From NCBI RefSeq assembly GCF_039535785.1, contig NZ_BAAAXV010000001.1, forward strand, positions 1,922,001 through 1,986,000: a stretch of DNA of 64,000 nt, read 5' to 3'. This document shows positions 17,043 to 25,554 of the stretch, piece by piece; within the stretch, counting starts at the first letter, position 1; the number at the start of each line of letters is the position of its first letter. The notes under the pieces were generated by a model, which saw only the letters and a list, made by a program, of their open reading frames with translations, was not told the DNA's origin and did no database searches. Made by a program: the position numbers and the translations under genes. This DNA comes from Nonomuraea helvata (GTDB lineage Bacteria; Actinomycetota; Actinomycetes; Streptosporangiales; Streptosporangiaceae).

Positions 17043-18554
17043 ATGAAGGTCAGCTCACTGGCCACGGCACTCGATGATCGGATCGGCGGGGCCGGGTTCC
17101 TGAAGAAGGCGATGCGGAAGGTCTTTCCCGATCACTGGACCTTCCTCCTCGGGGAGATCGCGCTGTACGCGTTCGTGGTCGTTCTGCTCACGGGCGTCTT
17201 CCTGACGTTCTTCTTCAAACCGACCATGGAAGAGGTGCTCTACAACGGCGCCTACGCGCCGCTGCGCGGCGTCAGGATGAGCCAGGCGTACGCCTCGACG
17301 CTGGAGATCAGCTTCGAGGTGCGCGGCGGCCTGCTGATGCGGCAGATGCACCACTGGGCGACGCTCGTCTTCCTCGGCGCCATCGTCATCCACATGCTGC
17401 GCAACTTCTTCACCGGCGCGTTCCGCAAGCCGCGCGACCTGAACTGGCTGATCGGCGTGGTGCTGTTCGTGCTGGTGATGTTCAACGGGCTGTTCGGCTA
17501 CTCGCTCCCCGACGACCTGCTGTCCGGCGCGGGGCTGCGCATCCTGCACGGGGTCACGGTGTCGATCCCGCTGGTGGGGACGTACCTGGCGATGTTCCTG
17601 TTCGGCGGTGAGTTCCCCGGCGAGGACATCGTCTCCCGGCTGTTCAGCATCCACGTGCTGCTGATCCCGGGGCTGCTGCTCGTGCTGATCCCGCTGCACG
17701 CGGTCGTGCTGACGTGGCGGCAGACGCACACCCAGTTCCGGGCCAAGGGGCTGAGCGACCGGGTGGTGCGCGGCGCGCCGTTCTTCCCCACGTTCCTGGC
17801 CAAGACGACGGTCTACTTCCTGTGGGTGCTCGCCACGGTGGCGCTGCTCGCGACGGTGTTCCAGGTCAACCCCGTCTGGCTGTACGGCCCGTACGCGCCC
17901 AGCACGGTCAGCGCGGGCTCGCAGCCCGACTGGTACATGGGCTTCCTCGAGGGCGCCCTGCGGATCATGCCGCCGTGGGAGCTCACGGTCTTCGGGTACA
18001 CGGTGACGATGAGCGTGCTGATCCCGGCCCTGGTGGCGCCGGGGCTGCTGTTTACCGGGCTGGCCCTGTACCCGTTCGCGGAGCGCTGGATCACCCGGGA
18101 CCACGCCGTGCACCACCTCCTCGACCGGCCGCGCGAGGTGCCGTCACGGGTGGGCCTCGGGGTCGCCGGGATCGTCTACTACGGCGTGCTCTGGTTGGCG
18201 GGCGGCAACGACCTGATCGCCTCGACCTTCCACATCTCGCTGTACGCGACCACCTGGATCTTCCGCGTCCTGTTCGTCGCCGGGCCCGTGCTCGGGTACG
18301 TGATCGCCCGGCGGATCGCCCTCGGGCTGCAGGGCCTCGACCGGCACACCGTCGCCCACGGGGTGGAGACCGGCGTGATCGTGCGCGGCCTGGACGGCGC
18401 GTTCGCCGAGATCGAGCGGCCGGTGAGCGAGGAGGAGTCCGCCGTGCTCGTGCCGGCCGCGCCGCCCGCGCTGCCGGTGGCGGCCGACGGCGACGTGCCG
18501 CCCCCGGCCCGGCGCCGCGTACGCGACGCCGTACAGCGCTCCTGGTCGAACTGA
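17043..18554 (+). CDS. Lone QcrB-type cytochrome b subunit
   Basis: A 503-residue membrane protein matching the actinobacterial cytochrome bc1 b subunit: MHHWATLVFLGAIVIHM and SIHVLLIPGLLLVLIPLH supply the two haem-ligand His pairs, the Qo-site motif appears as PDWY (SQPDWYMGFLEG), and eight or more membrane helices are visible. The C-terminal tail has IVRGLDGAFAEIERPVSEEE, as in QcrB. In a normal respiratory cluster it follows qcrC and qcrA; here neither is present. It is therefore a paralogue, either used in an alternative complex or spare. Haem ligands and quinol site look intact. Confidence 0.88.
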   Translation: MKVSSLATALDDRIGGAGFLKKAMRKVFPDHWTFLLGEIALYAFVVVLLTGVFLTFFFKPTMEEVLYNGAYAPLRGVRMSQAYASTLEISFEVRGGLLMRQMHHWATLVFLGAIVIHMLRNFFTGAFRKPRDLNWLIGVVLFVLVMFNGLFGYSLPDDLLSGAGLRILHGVTVSIPLVGTYLAMFLFGGEFPGEDIVSRLFSIHVLLIPGLLLVLIPLHAVVLTWRQTHTQFRAKGLSDRVVRGAPFFPTFLAKTTVYFLWVLATVALLATVFQVNPVWLYGPYAPSTVSAGSQPDWYMGFLEGALRIMPPWELTVFGYTVTMSVLIPALVAPGLLFTGLALYPFAERWITRDHAVHHLLDRPREVPSRVGLGVAGIVYYGVLWLAGGNDLIASTFHISLYATTWIFRVLFVAGPVLGYVIARRIALGLQGLDRHTVAHGVETGVIVRGLDGAFAEIERPVSEEESAVLVPAAPPALPVAADGDVPPPARRRVRDAVQRSWSN

Positions 18555-18665
18555 GGGTCGGACCCGCTCCGCGCCCCGGTCCAGCGGCAGGCCGCCTAAG
18601 TTTCCTCATCCGGAATGCGATCTTCTCCGAACCATGTGTGCGCGGCGGTTGTCGTATCTATTGGA

Positions 18666-18702
18666 ACGATCCCCCGTCCGGGATCGTCGCTTATCGTCGC
18701 TT
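18666..18702. promoter_or_regulatory. Palindrome and direct repeat before the polysaccharide deacetylase gene
   Basis: ACGATCCC (18666-18673) and GGGATCGT (18680-18687) form an 8-bp inverted repeat with a 6-base spacer. It overlaps two exact tandem copies of ATCGTCGCTT (18683-18702). The block sits 40-76 bases before the deacetylase start, where an operator would be expected. It could also serve as a terminator for the upstream gene. Confidence 0.35.
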
Positions 18703-18741
18703 ATATGAGGACGTGCCGGGGGCTCTGCGCTAGGGGGATTG

Positions 18742-19701
18742 ATGAATGTTTGTGCGAGATCGCGTCCGCCGTTCCCGGCCGGGGCGAAGCGGGTGACGAC
18801 GAGGGTGCTCGCCACGGCCGTGCTGGTCACGCTCACCGCCACCACGGGCGCTGCCCAGGCCTCCGCGCGCTCCGACACCGGAGAGGCGCGGTCGGACGCG
18901 TTAGGCGTGGCGCTGTTCGGGGCGGCCTCGGAGGTCTCGCTGCCGGCCGCCTCCCGCGCGGTGCTGTCGGGAGCGCCGGAGGCGGCCCTGCTGGAACCGG
19001 CCCTACTGGAACCAGCGCTGCTGCAACCGGCCCTGCGGGAACCGCCGCCCTCCGCCCCCGGTGACGCCGCCGCCGAGGCCCGGCCCCGGGTCGACTGCCG
19101 CCGCGTCAAGTGCGTGGCGCTGACGTTCGACGACGGCCCCGGGCGCTACACCGACACCCTGCTGCGCCATCTCGCCAAGTATCGCGCCCGCGCCACGTTC
19201 TTCGTCGTGGGCAGCAACGTCGTGACGTACCCCCGTGTGCTGCGCCGCACCGTCGCGGCCGGGCACGAGATCGGCAACCACACCTGGTCGCACCCCCTCC
19301 TGACGAGGCTGCCCGCCGCCCGGGTGCGCTCCCAGATCGCCCGCACCGACCGTGCGGTCAAGAAGGTCGCCGGCGTCGTGCCCCACCTGGTCCGCCCGCC
19401 GTACGGGGCCTTCAACAGGGCCGTGCGCAGGCAGATCTCCCGCCCGATCGTGCTCTGGAACGTGGACACCCTGGACTGGCGCTACCGCAACAGCGCCACG
19501 GTGGCCCGCAGGGCGCTCAGGTCGGTACGGCCGGGCAGCATCATCCTGTTCCACGACATCCACCGCACGACGGTGGGGGCCATACCGCGCGTGCTGAAGA
19601 CCCTGGCCCAGCGCGGCTACCACTTCGTCACCGTCACCGAGCTGTTCGGCGGCCGCCCGCCGCACGTCGCCTTCCGCGCCGCCCCGCCGAAGAAATCCTG
19701 A
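18742..19701 (+). CDS. Secreted polysaccharide deacetylase (NodB domain)
   Basis: Start at the ATG at 18742 after GGGGG; a TTG one codon earlier is less likely. The 319-residue product has a long N-terminal secretion signal (VLATAVLVTLTATTGAAQA), a linker with ALLEP repeats, and a carbohydrate esterase family 4 domain. The latter shows ALTFDDGPG (catalytic base and metal Asp), NHTWSHP (metal His), RPPYGAFN and IILFHDIHRTT. It removes acetyl groups from peptidoglycan or chitin-like polymers outside the cell. Confidence 0.92.
   Translation: MNVCARSRPPFPAGAKRVTTRVLATAVLVTLTATTGAAQASARSDTGEARSDALGVALFGAASEVSLPAASRAVLSGAPEAALLEPALLEPALLQPALREPPPSAPGDAAAEARPRVDCRRVKCVALTFDDGPGRYTDTLLRHLAKYRARATFFVVGSNVVTYPRVLRRTVAAGHEIGNHTWSHPLLTRLPAARVRSQIARTDRAVKKVAGVVPHLVRPPYGAFNRAVRRQISRPIVLWNVDTLDWRYRNSATVARRALRSVRPGSIILFHDIHRTTVGAIPRVLKTLAQRGYHFVTVTELFGGRPPHVAFRAAPPKKS
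18985..19044 (+). repeat. Four 15-bp repeats encoding ALLEP units
   Basis: Four consecutive 15-base units (18985, 19000, 19015, 19030), variants of GCCCTGCTGGAACCG, encode ALLEP, ALLEP, ALLQP and ALREP in the linker of the deacetylase. They form a short proline-containing spacer between signal peptide and catalytic domain and could vary in number by slippage. Confidence 0.75.
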
Positions 19702-19799
19702 TCCGAACCCTTCTCGCGTTCCCGGCGTATCTCCCGGTGTCAGCGGTGATCGCGTGTGAACACCGAGCAGAAAGGATGGCGACACCGGCAGCAGGGACA

Positions 19800-19833
19800 C
19801 CGCGCGGGCCGGCCGGGCTGCCGGCCTGCGCGG
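19800..19833. terminator. Hairpin after the polysaccharide deacetylase gene
   Basis: Arms CCGCGCGGGCCGGC and GCCGGCCTGCGCGG pair at 13 of 14 positions around a 6-base loop, about 100 bp past the deacetylase stop. The rest of the 235-bp gap to the next gene shows nothing recognisable apart from the region just before 19937. Confidence 0.55.
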
Positions 19834-19936
19834 GCTGTGGGCTACGTCCCTTCGCTGATGGGTAGTCCTGGCACTACCTCTCGGACGGGCCGTGGCGCGA
19901 TGGATATCCGCCCGCGCGGGCGCGAGCGTGGAAACC

Positions 19937-21340
19937 ATGAATCTCGCAATCGTCAGCGCCCTGCTGGGCTCGCTCGTCGTCGTCCCTCACGCCTCGGGCC
20001 TCGAGTGGCGGGCCTGTCAGGATGCCGGGCGGCCGAAGGAGATGGAGTGCGCGTCCGTCGAGGTGCCGCTCGACTGGGCCGAGCCCGACGGCCGGAAGAT
20101 CAGCGTACGGATCGCCCGGCTGCCCGCGACCGGGCGTAAGACCGGCACGGTGTTCAGCATCCCGGGCGGGCCCGGCGGGTCGGGGATCGACGATCTCACG
20201 TCGTACGGCAAGAGCTTCGCGGGGCTGCGGGAACGGTTCGACGTGGTCAGCCTCGAGCCGCGGAACGCCACCTCGTTCGGGATCCTGCCGCAGGAGTGCT
20301 TCGCCACCGGGCCGTGGCTCACCCGGCCCGGCAGCCCGCGCGAGTACGCCGCGCTGGGGGCGACCGTCCGCCGGAGCGCGGATGAGTGCAGGAGGCGCGA
20401 CCCGGCGTTCTTCGACCACCTCGACTCGGCGTCCGTCGCACGGGACATCGACGCGATCCGCGCCGCCATCGGGGAGGAGCGGCTGAGCTTCGTCGCCACC
20501 TCGTACGGAGGCGTGCCCGCCGTCGCGTACGCCCGGCTGTTCCCCGGCAGGGTCCGGGCCATGTACCTGGACGGGGCGGTCAACCAGCTCCGGGATCCCC
20601 TGACGGATGCGCGGGCGAGGTACCGCACGTACGAGGCGCAGTTCGGGAGGTTCGTGACGTGGTGCGAGGCCGCGGGTGCGTGTGGGCCCGGCGTCGCGGA
20701 GCGCTGGCAGAGGCTCGTGGCAGCAGCCGATCGGACACCGATCCCCGTCAAGGGTCAGGCGGTCGCGTACAGCGGTTTCGACCTGCAGGTGGCCGCCATG
20801 CCGCACCTCGTCTCGCCGGGACCGGCGCCGGATCACCCGCGGTGGCGGCAGCTCGCCCAGGCCATGCGGCAGGCCGAGGGCGGGGACGCCGCCGGGTTCG
20901 CCGCGTACGTCCAGGCGGGGATCGGGAGTCTCAAGCCGCCGTCGTTCGTGGGCATGAACGCCACCCAGTGCGCCGACGGCCTGCGCTTCGGCAGCTATCG
21001 CGAGTACCGCGCGGTGCGGGCGCTGGGCGAGCGCGTCTCCCCGAACCTCTCCGGGATGGGACTGTGGCACCGCCTCGGCTGCGTGGGCTGGCCGACGCCG
21101 GTGACGAATCCCCGCGCGCCGCTGCCCGCCGGCCTGCCGCCGTTGCTGGGCGCGGGCTCGTGGACCGACCACGACGACACCGCCGACATCGTGCGGCGGG
21201 TGCCGGGGTCGGCGACGGTCCGGTACGACGGGCACGGCCACGGGCTCTACCTCACGGGCAACGCCTGCGTCATCGCCCATGCCGACGCGTACCTCATGGA
21301 CCTGCGCCTGCCCCCGACCGGCACCGTCTGCCGCCCCTGA
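19937..21340 (+). CDS. Secreted alpha/beta-hydrolase, tripeptidyl-aminopeptidase-like
   Basis: A 467-residue protein from the ATG at 19937, with a short signal-like start (LAIVSALLGSLVVVPHASG). It has the pattern of the SlpD/E-type (TAP-like) peptidases: oxyanion segment SIPGGPGGSGID, nucleophile elbow FVATSYGGVPA, and a C-terminal TAP-like domain with the catalytic His in YDGHGHGLYLTGNAC. Such enzymes remove short peptides from the N-terminus of exported proteins or act on small esters. The final codons (PPTGTVCRP) fall in the first unit of a 58-bp tandem repeat that continues downstream. Confidence 0.85.
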   Translation: MNLAIVSALLGSLVVVPHASGLEWRACQDAGRPKEMECASVEVPLDWAEPDGRKISVRIARLPATGRKTGTVFSIPGGPGGSGIDDLTSYGKSFAGLRERFDVVSLEPRNATSFGILPQECFATGPWLTRPGSPREYAALGATVRRSADECRRRDPAFFDHLDSASVARDIDAIRAAIGEERLSFVATSYGGVPAVAYARLFPGRVRAMYLDGAVNQLRDPLTDARARYRTYEAQFGRFVTWCEAAGACGPGVAERWQRLVAAADRTPIPVKGQAVAYSGFDLQVAAMPHLVSPGPAPDHPRWRQLAQAMRQAEGGDAAGFAAYVQAGIGSLKPPSFVGMNATQCADGLRFGSYREYRAVRALGERVSPNLSGMGLWHRLGCVGWPTPVTNPRAPLPAGLPPLLGAGSWTDHDDTADIVRRVPGSATVRYDGHGHGLYLTGNACVIAHADAYLMDLRLPPTGTVCRP

Positions 21341-21514
21341 CCTCGACCGGCACCGCTCGCTGCGCCTGCCCCCGACCGGCACCGTCTGCCGCCCCTGACC
21401 TCGACCGGCACCGCTCGCTGCCCCTGCCCCCGACCGGCACCGTCTGCCGCCCCTGACCTCGACCGGCACCGCTCGCTGCCCCTGCCCCCGACCGGCACCG
21501 TCTGCCGCCCTTGA
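21305..21514 (+). repeat. 58-bp tandem repeat, about 3.6 copies, seeded by the 3' end of a gene
   Basis: Units begin at 21305, 21363, 21421 and 21479 and are nearly identical; the fourth stops near 21514. Unit 1 contains the last codons and the TGA of the hydrolase gene, and each later unit carries a copy of that tail (PPTGTVCRP and stop). Each unit also has the element CGACCGGCACCG twice in slightly different context. Expansion must have arisen by duplication of the gene end. Confidence 0.92.
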
Positions 21515-21592
21515 CCCCGACGCGCGCCCATCACGGCCTGCCACGCGGGACACCGCACTCCATCACCTGTCACCACCCGGCAACGGCCTCCC

Positions 21593-21627
21593 GCTGTCGG
21601 CAGCTCCGGGGAGGGGCCGCCGACAGC
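21593..21627. terminator. Terminator hairpin of the SWIM/MoxR/VWA operon
   Basis: Perfect 9-bp arms GCTGTCGGC (21593-21601) and GCCGACAGC (21619-21627) lie 27 bp beyond the stop of the last gene of the minus-strand operon. The other 80 bp up to the tandem repeat hold no gene. Confidence 0.65.
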
Positions 21628-21653
21628 AGGAAGGCCGCAGGAGTACGGGCCGG

Positions 21654-24431
21654 TCAGGCGAGCAGGCCGGCGACCGCCAGGGCGGGCTCAGGGTGGCGGG
21701 GCTCAGGGTGGTCGGCCAGGAGCACGGCCACCTCCCGATGGCCGGGGCCGGCCGTCGCCGGAGCCTGCCACGAGCCCTCGCACCCGAGCAGCCCCGCCAC
21801 CGCGTCGCACGCCGCCGGATGCCCCATGAGCAGTTCGGCCACCGGCCCCGAGGCCACCGGTGCGGCGGGCGCGGCCGCGGCGGGGCGGGCCGACCAGGGC
21901 GGCACCCAGCCGTCCACGGCGCCCAGCGTGCCGGGGAACGTGCGCCCCGCCTCGCGTACGAGCACCGGCACCAGCTCTGGCGCCTGGTCGCGCAGCGCCG
22001 TGATCAGCTTCGGCAGCCAGGGCAGCAGCACCCGGTCGGGCAGCCGCCCGAACGCCTTCGAGACGACCTCCACCACGAACCCCGACAGGGCGGGAACGGG
22101 CTCCATGGCCTGGACGAACCCGATGATGTAGTGCGGGAACGACGGCACGACCAGCGGGTTGGCCAGCAGTTCGTCGCACCGCTCCCGCAGCTCGGCGTGC
22201 GACAGCAGCCCGAGCTGGGACCGCGCCGCCCACAGCAGCGCGACCTTGGCCGGCGACTCGGGGTGGGACTGCTGCACGGCCAGCTCGAGCTGGGCCCGGT
22301 CGCAGCCGAGTGAGATCGCGAGGCTCTCCATCGAGAACAGGAAGCCCAGCATGGCCGCGACCTGCCGCACCCCGGTGTCGTCGTCGACGAAGGCGGTGGG
22401 CAGCAGCGTGCAGTAATGCGCGTATCCGGAGGTCGCGAACTCCTCGCACCAGGCCGGCAGCTCCGGCTCGTGGGCGCGGTAGTACGCCATCAGCCGCCGG
22501 ATCCTGCGCAGCACCTCGGGCGCATCGTGCACGCTCCGCTCGGAGGCGAGCAGCTGCACCGCCCGTGCCCCCAGCTCGTCGGCGAAGCGCCGGCTGCCGA
22601 GGAAGATGACCGCGTCCTCGACCGCCGCCAGCGCGACGGCCGCGGTGGCCTTCGGATCCCACACGGAACGGCGCAGCCGCTGCTCCACCACCTGCTCGAT
22701 GGTGACGCCCTCGTAGCCCAGCTCGATGATCGAGCGCTGGTGCTTGCCGAACGCCAGGTCCCAGCTCTCCTGGATGGAGCGCTCCCCCAGCCCGCGCTGG
22801 CCCATGATGGGGCGTACGGCATCCGAGGGCAGCAGGTAGCGCAGCTTCCACAGCAGGTCGGAGCAGGGCCGCAGCTCGGGGTTGGCGTTGAGGTCGAGCA
22901 GCGCCCGCTGGATCGTGCGTTTCTCCAGGTCGAGCCCGAGCGGCGCGAGCCGGTCGTAGACGTCGCGGGCCAGCGGCGGCATCGCGTCGTAGCCGACCTC
23001 GCCCACGCGGTCGCCGCCGAGCAGGATCTCGCACAGCCGCCGCACGTCGCGGCGGCCCGGCACGACGTCCTTCTCGATGCACGTGACGGCCGCGTCCTGG
23101 AAGTCGTACGGGGTGGGCCTGACCCGGTTGCGCATGCCGGCCAGCAGGATCGACGTCTCGAAGACGGCGATGGCGTCGGCGGTGCTGGACAGGTAGCCGT
23201 TGCGGCGGGCCAGCCGGACGATGTCGACGCTCCAGCCCAGCAGCTCGGCCTCGTCCAGCTCGTCGAGCGCGGGCGGCTTCGACAGGAACCCGGTCAGCCG
23301 GTCGGTCACCTCGGCGGGAGCGACGGGCGCGGGCAGTTTGGCAGCGCGCTTGCGCGCGCCCTTCTGCCCGGCCAGCTGGAACGGGGTCAGCTTGCTCCGG
23401 GTCAGCGACTTGGCCCACGTCGCCGCCGCGATCGACACCGAGCCCGAGGCGAGCCCGAACTGGGCCTCGATGGCCGAGTGGCTGGACGGGATGAGCCCGT
23501 ACAGCCATTTCGTACCGGTGCGCGGGCTGATCTCGAAGGTCGCCGTGGACCTCACCCCGAACTGCTCGACGCGGCTGGCGGCGTGGAAGGCGCCGCACAC
23601 GTACAGGCAGTCGGCGGGGTCGGCCCCGGACGCGGCCAGGTGCTCGCGCATCCTGGTCCACATGTAGCGCTCGCGGTCCTCGTCCACGGACACCCGGCCG
23701 CCGTCGCGGTCGAGGCGGCGGAACAGGCTGCCGATCAGCACCATGACCTGGCGGTAGGTGTCATAGTCCGCCCCGGCGAGCGGCTGCTCGACGTACTGGT
23801 CCCACCACTCCGACCAGTGGCGCACCTTGCCGTGGTGGAGCAGGTGCTCCTCCAGCTCGGCGAAGCGGGGGCGCAGGTCGCCGATCTCGACGCCCACCGC
23901 GTCGCCGTGCAGGCCGGACTCCTCGGCGTGCTCCTGCTTGTCCGGCTCCTCCTTCGGGGCCCACTGGAAGACGTGGTCGGTCGACCTGTCGACCAGCACC
24001 AGCTCGACGCCCGGGGTCTCCAGCGCGTACGAGATGGCCTGGTATTCGGCGGACGCCTCCGTGATGGGCGCCACCACGCTGAGCGGCGCCCACGTCGAGG
24101 GGAAGCCGTCGATCTCGGTGGCGAACGCCTGCACCGCCACCGGCAGCCGGCAGTTGCGCAGCTCGGTCAGCAGCGGCTGCAGGTCCTCGCAGAGCTCCAG
24201 GTAGATGACCTTCGGCTGCTTCTCCCGCAGTCTGCGCACCATGGCCAGCGCCGAGGCCGGCGAGTGGTGGCAGACCGGGAAGATCTCCAGCTCCTCGCGC
24301 AGCGCCCGGTCCACGTCGTCCACCAGCCCGGACAGGATGTCCGAGACGGCCACCGGGCTGTCGGCGAACGCGGCGGCGGCGTCGAGGAGCTGCTCGCGGA
24401 GCGAGGTGAAGGGGCTCGTCTGTCCGGTCAT
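21654..24431 (-). CDS. DUF5682-like protein (YehM-like), TraB/EreA-like N-terminal region
   Basis: A 925-residue protein, last in a five-gene operon, starting at the ATGA overlap with the MoxR gene. Near the N-terminus, EIFPVCHHSPASALAMVRRL (50-69) and KVIYLELCEDLQPLL, and later CLYVCGAFHAASRV, resemble the paired H/E and GxxH motifs of the TraB/ChaN/erythromycin-esterase superfamily, so a metal-dependent hydrolase or peptidase activity is possible (inference). The long C-terminal half is helical with no motif I know. By size and operon position it corresponds to YehM of E. coli. Function is unknown; with a AAA+ ATPase and a VWA protein it may be the effector. Confidence 0.78.
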   Translation of the reverse strand: MTGQTSPFTSLREQLLDAAAAFADSPVAVSDILSGLVDDVDRALREELEIFPVCHHSPASALAMVRRLREKQPKVIYLELCEDLQPLLTELRNCRLPVAVQAFATEIDGFPSTWAPLSVVAPITEASAEYQAISYALETPGVELVLVDRSTDHVFQWAPKEEPDKQEHAEESGLHGDAVGVEIGDLRPRFAELEEHLLHHGKVRHWSEWWDQYVEQPLAGADYDTYRQVMVLIGSLFRRLDRDGGRVSVDEDRERYMWTRMREHLAASGADPADCLYVCGAFHAASRVEQFGVRSTATFEISPRTGTKWLYGLIPSSHSAIEAQFGLASGSVSIAAATWAKSLTRSKLTPFQLAGQKGARKRAAKLPAPVAPAEVTDRLTGFLSKPPALDELDEAELLGWSVDIVRLARRNGYLSSTADAIAVFETSILLAGMRNRVRPTPYDFQDAAVTCIEKDVVPGRRDVRRLCEILLGGDRVGEVGYDAMPPLARDVYDRLAPLGLDLEKRTIQRALLDLNANPELRPCSDLLWKLRYLLPSDAVRPIMGQRGLGERSIQESWDLAFGKHQRSIIELGYEGVTIEQVVEQRLRRSVWDPKATAAVALAAVEDAVIFLGSRRFADELGARAVQLLASERSVHDAPEVLRRIRRLMAYYRAHEPELPAWCEEFATSGYAHYCTLLPTAFVDDDTGVRQVAAMLGFLFSMESLAISLGCDRAQLELAVQQSHPESPAKVALLWAARSQLGLLSHAELRERCDELLANPLVVPSFPHYIIGFVQAMEPVPALSGFVVEVVSKAFGRLPDRVLLPWLPKLITALRDQAPELVPVLVREAGRTFPGTLGAVDGWVPPWSARPAAAAPAAPVASGPVAELLMGHPAACDAVAGLLGCEGSWQAPATAGPGHREVAVLLADHPEPRHPEPALAVAGLLA

Positions 24432-25543
24432 GAGAGCGTGGCGATGGCCTCGCGGCCGCCCTCGAGGAACTCCGGCCACTCCCCGCCGTCCTTCTTGCTG
24501 CGGGGCTCGACGACGCCGTGCCAGTACTTGTTCAGGATCGCGAGATCCTCGGGGGTGCGCCTGGCCAGCGAGCCGACCAGGGAGCCGGCGAGGGTCTGCG
24601 CGCGCAGCGTGCGGTCGCCGAAGAAGTTGCTGTGCAGGATGGCGTCCTCCAGCACGCCGATCTGCTCGGCCGTGGACAGGGCCGACTCGAGCTTCTCGTC
24701 GTCGCTGGTGGCCGACGCGGCGGCCGAACGCAGGTCGGCGAAGCTCTGCAGCAGGATGTCCAGCAGCGTGGGCGGGACGTCGAGCTCGATCCGGTGCCGG
24801 CGCAGCAGCTCTTCGGTACGGAAGCGGACGATCTCGGCCTCGCTCTTCTTGTTCGTCACGACGGGGATGCGGACGAAGTTGAAGCGGCGCTTGAGCGCGG
24901 ACGACAGGTCGTTGACGCCCCGGTCGCGGCTGTTGGCGGTGGCGATGATGGAGAAGCCGGGCTGGGCGAAGACGATGTTGTCGTCGTCGAGCTCGGGGAT
25001 GGAGACGTACTTCTCCGACAGGATCGAGATGAGCGCGTCCTGCACGTCGCTGGTCGAGCGGGTCAGCTCCTCGAAGCGGCCGATCACGCCCGTCTCCATC
25101 GCCGTCATGATCGGCGAGGGGATCATCGAGTCGCGGGACTGGCCCTTGGCGATGACCATGGAGACGTTCCACGAGTATTTGATGTGGTCCTCGGTCGTGC
25201 CCGCCGTGCCCTGGACCACGAGCGTGGAGTTGCGGCAGATGGCGGCGGACAGCAGCTCGGCCAGCCAGCTCTTGCCGGTGCCCGGGTCGCCGATCAGCAG
25301 CAGGCCCCGGTCGGAGGCCAGGGTCACGATGCTGCGCTCGACGAAGCTGCGGTCACCGAACCACTTCTGCGGGATCTCCCTGTCGATCCCGTCGGAGCGC
25401 TCGGAGCCGAGGATGAACAGCCGGATCATGCGAGGGCTCAGCCGCCACGAGAACGGCTTGGGGCTGTCGTCGATCGACTCCAGGTAGTCGAGCTCCTCGG
25501 CGTACTTCACCTCTGCGGGGGCGCGCAGCATATCGTCACTCAT
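24428..25543 (-). CDS. MoxR-type AAA+ ATPase (YehL-like)
   Basis: A 371-residue ATPase from the ATG at 25543 with GGAG upstream. Walker A GDPGTGKS is at 85-92, sensor 1 ATANSRDRG at about 201-209, and ALKRRFNF at 217-224 marks the arginine-finger region. The Walker B position reads GVIGRFEEL (152-160): the usual Asp is replaced while the catalytic Glu is kept, a feature I associate with the YehL branch. MoxR ATPases remodel or insert cofactors into partner complexes together with VWA proteins. It lies between the VWA gene (11-bp gap) and the DUF5682-like gene (ATGA overlap). Confidence 0.9.
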   Translation of the reverse strand: MSDDMLRAPAEVKYAEELDYLESIDDSPKPFSWRLSPRMIRLFILGSERSDGIDREIPQKWFGDRSFVERSIVTLASDRGLLLIGDPGTGKSWLAELLSAAICRNSTLVVQGTAGTTEDHIKYSWNVSMVIAKGQSRDSMIPSPIMTAMETGVIGRFEELTRSTSDVQDALISILSEKYVSIPELDDDNIVFAQPGFSIIATANSRDRGVNDLSSALKRRFNFVRIPVVTNKKSEAEIVRFRTEELLRRHRIELDVPPTLLDILLQSFADLRSAAASATSDDEKLESALSTAEQIGVLEDAILHSNFFGDRTLRAQTLAGSLVGSLARRTPEDLAILNKYWHGVVEPRSKKDGGEWPEFLEGGREAIATLS

Positions 25544-25554
25544 CAGGGGGTCTC

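Noticed and set aside
21305..21514. Possible CRISPR array
   Set aside because: Direct tandem copies without spacers, made from a gene end; no cas genes.
22416..25487. A 1023-codon plus-strand frame opposite the DUF5682-like and MoxR genes
   Set aside because: No domain, no start signal; the minus strand encodes recognisable AAA+ and motif-bearing proteins.
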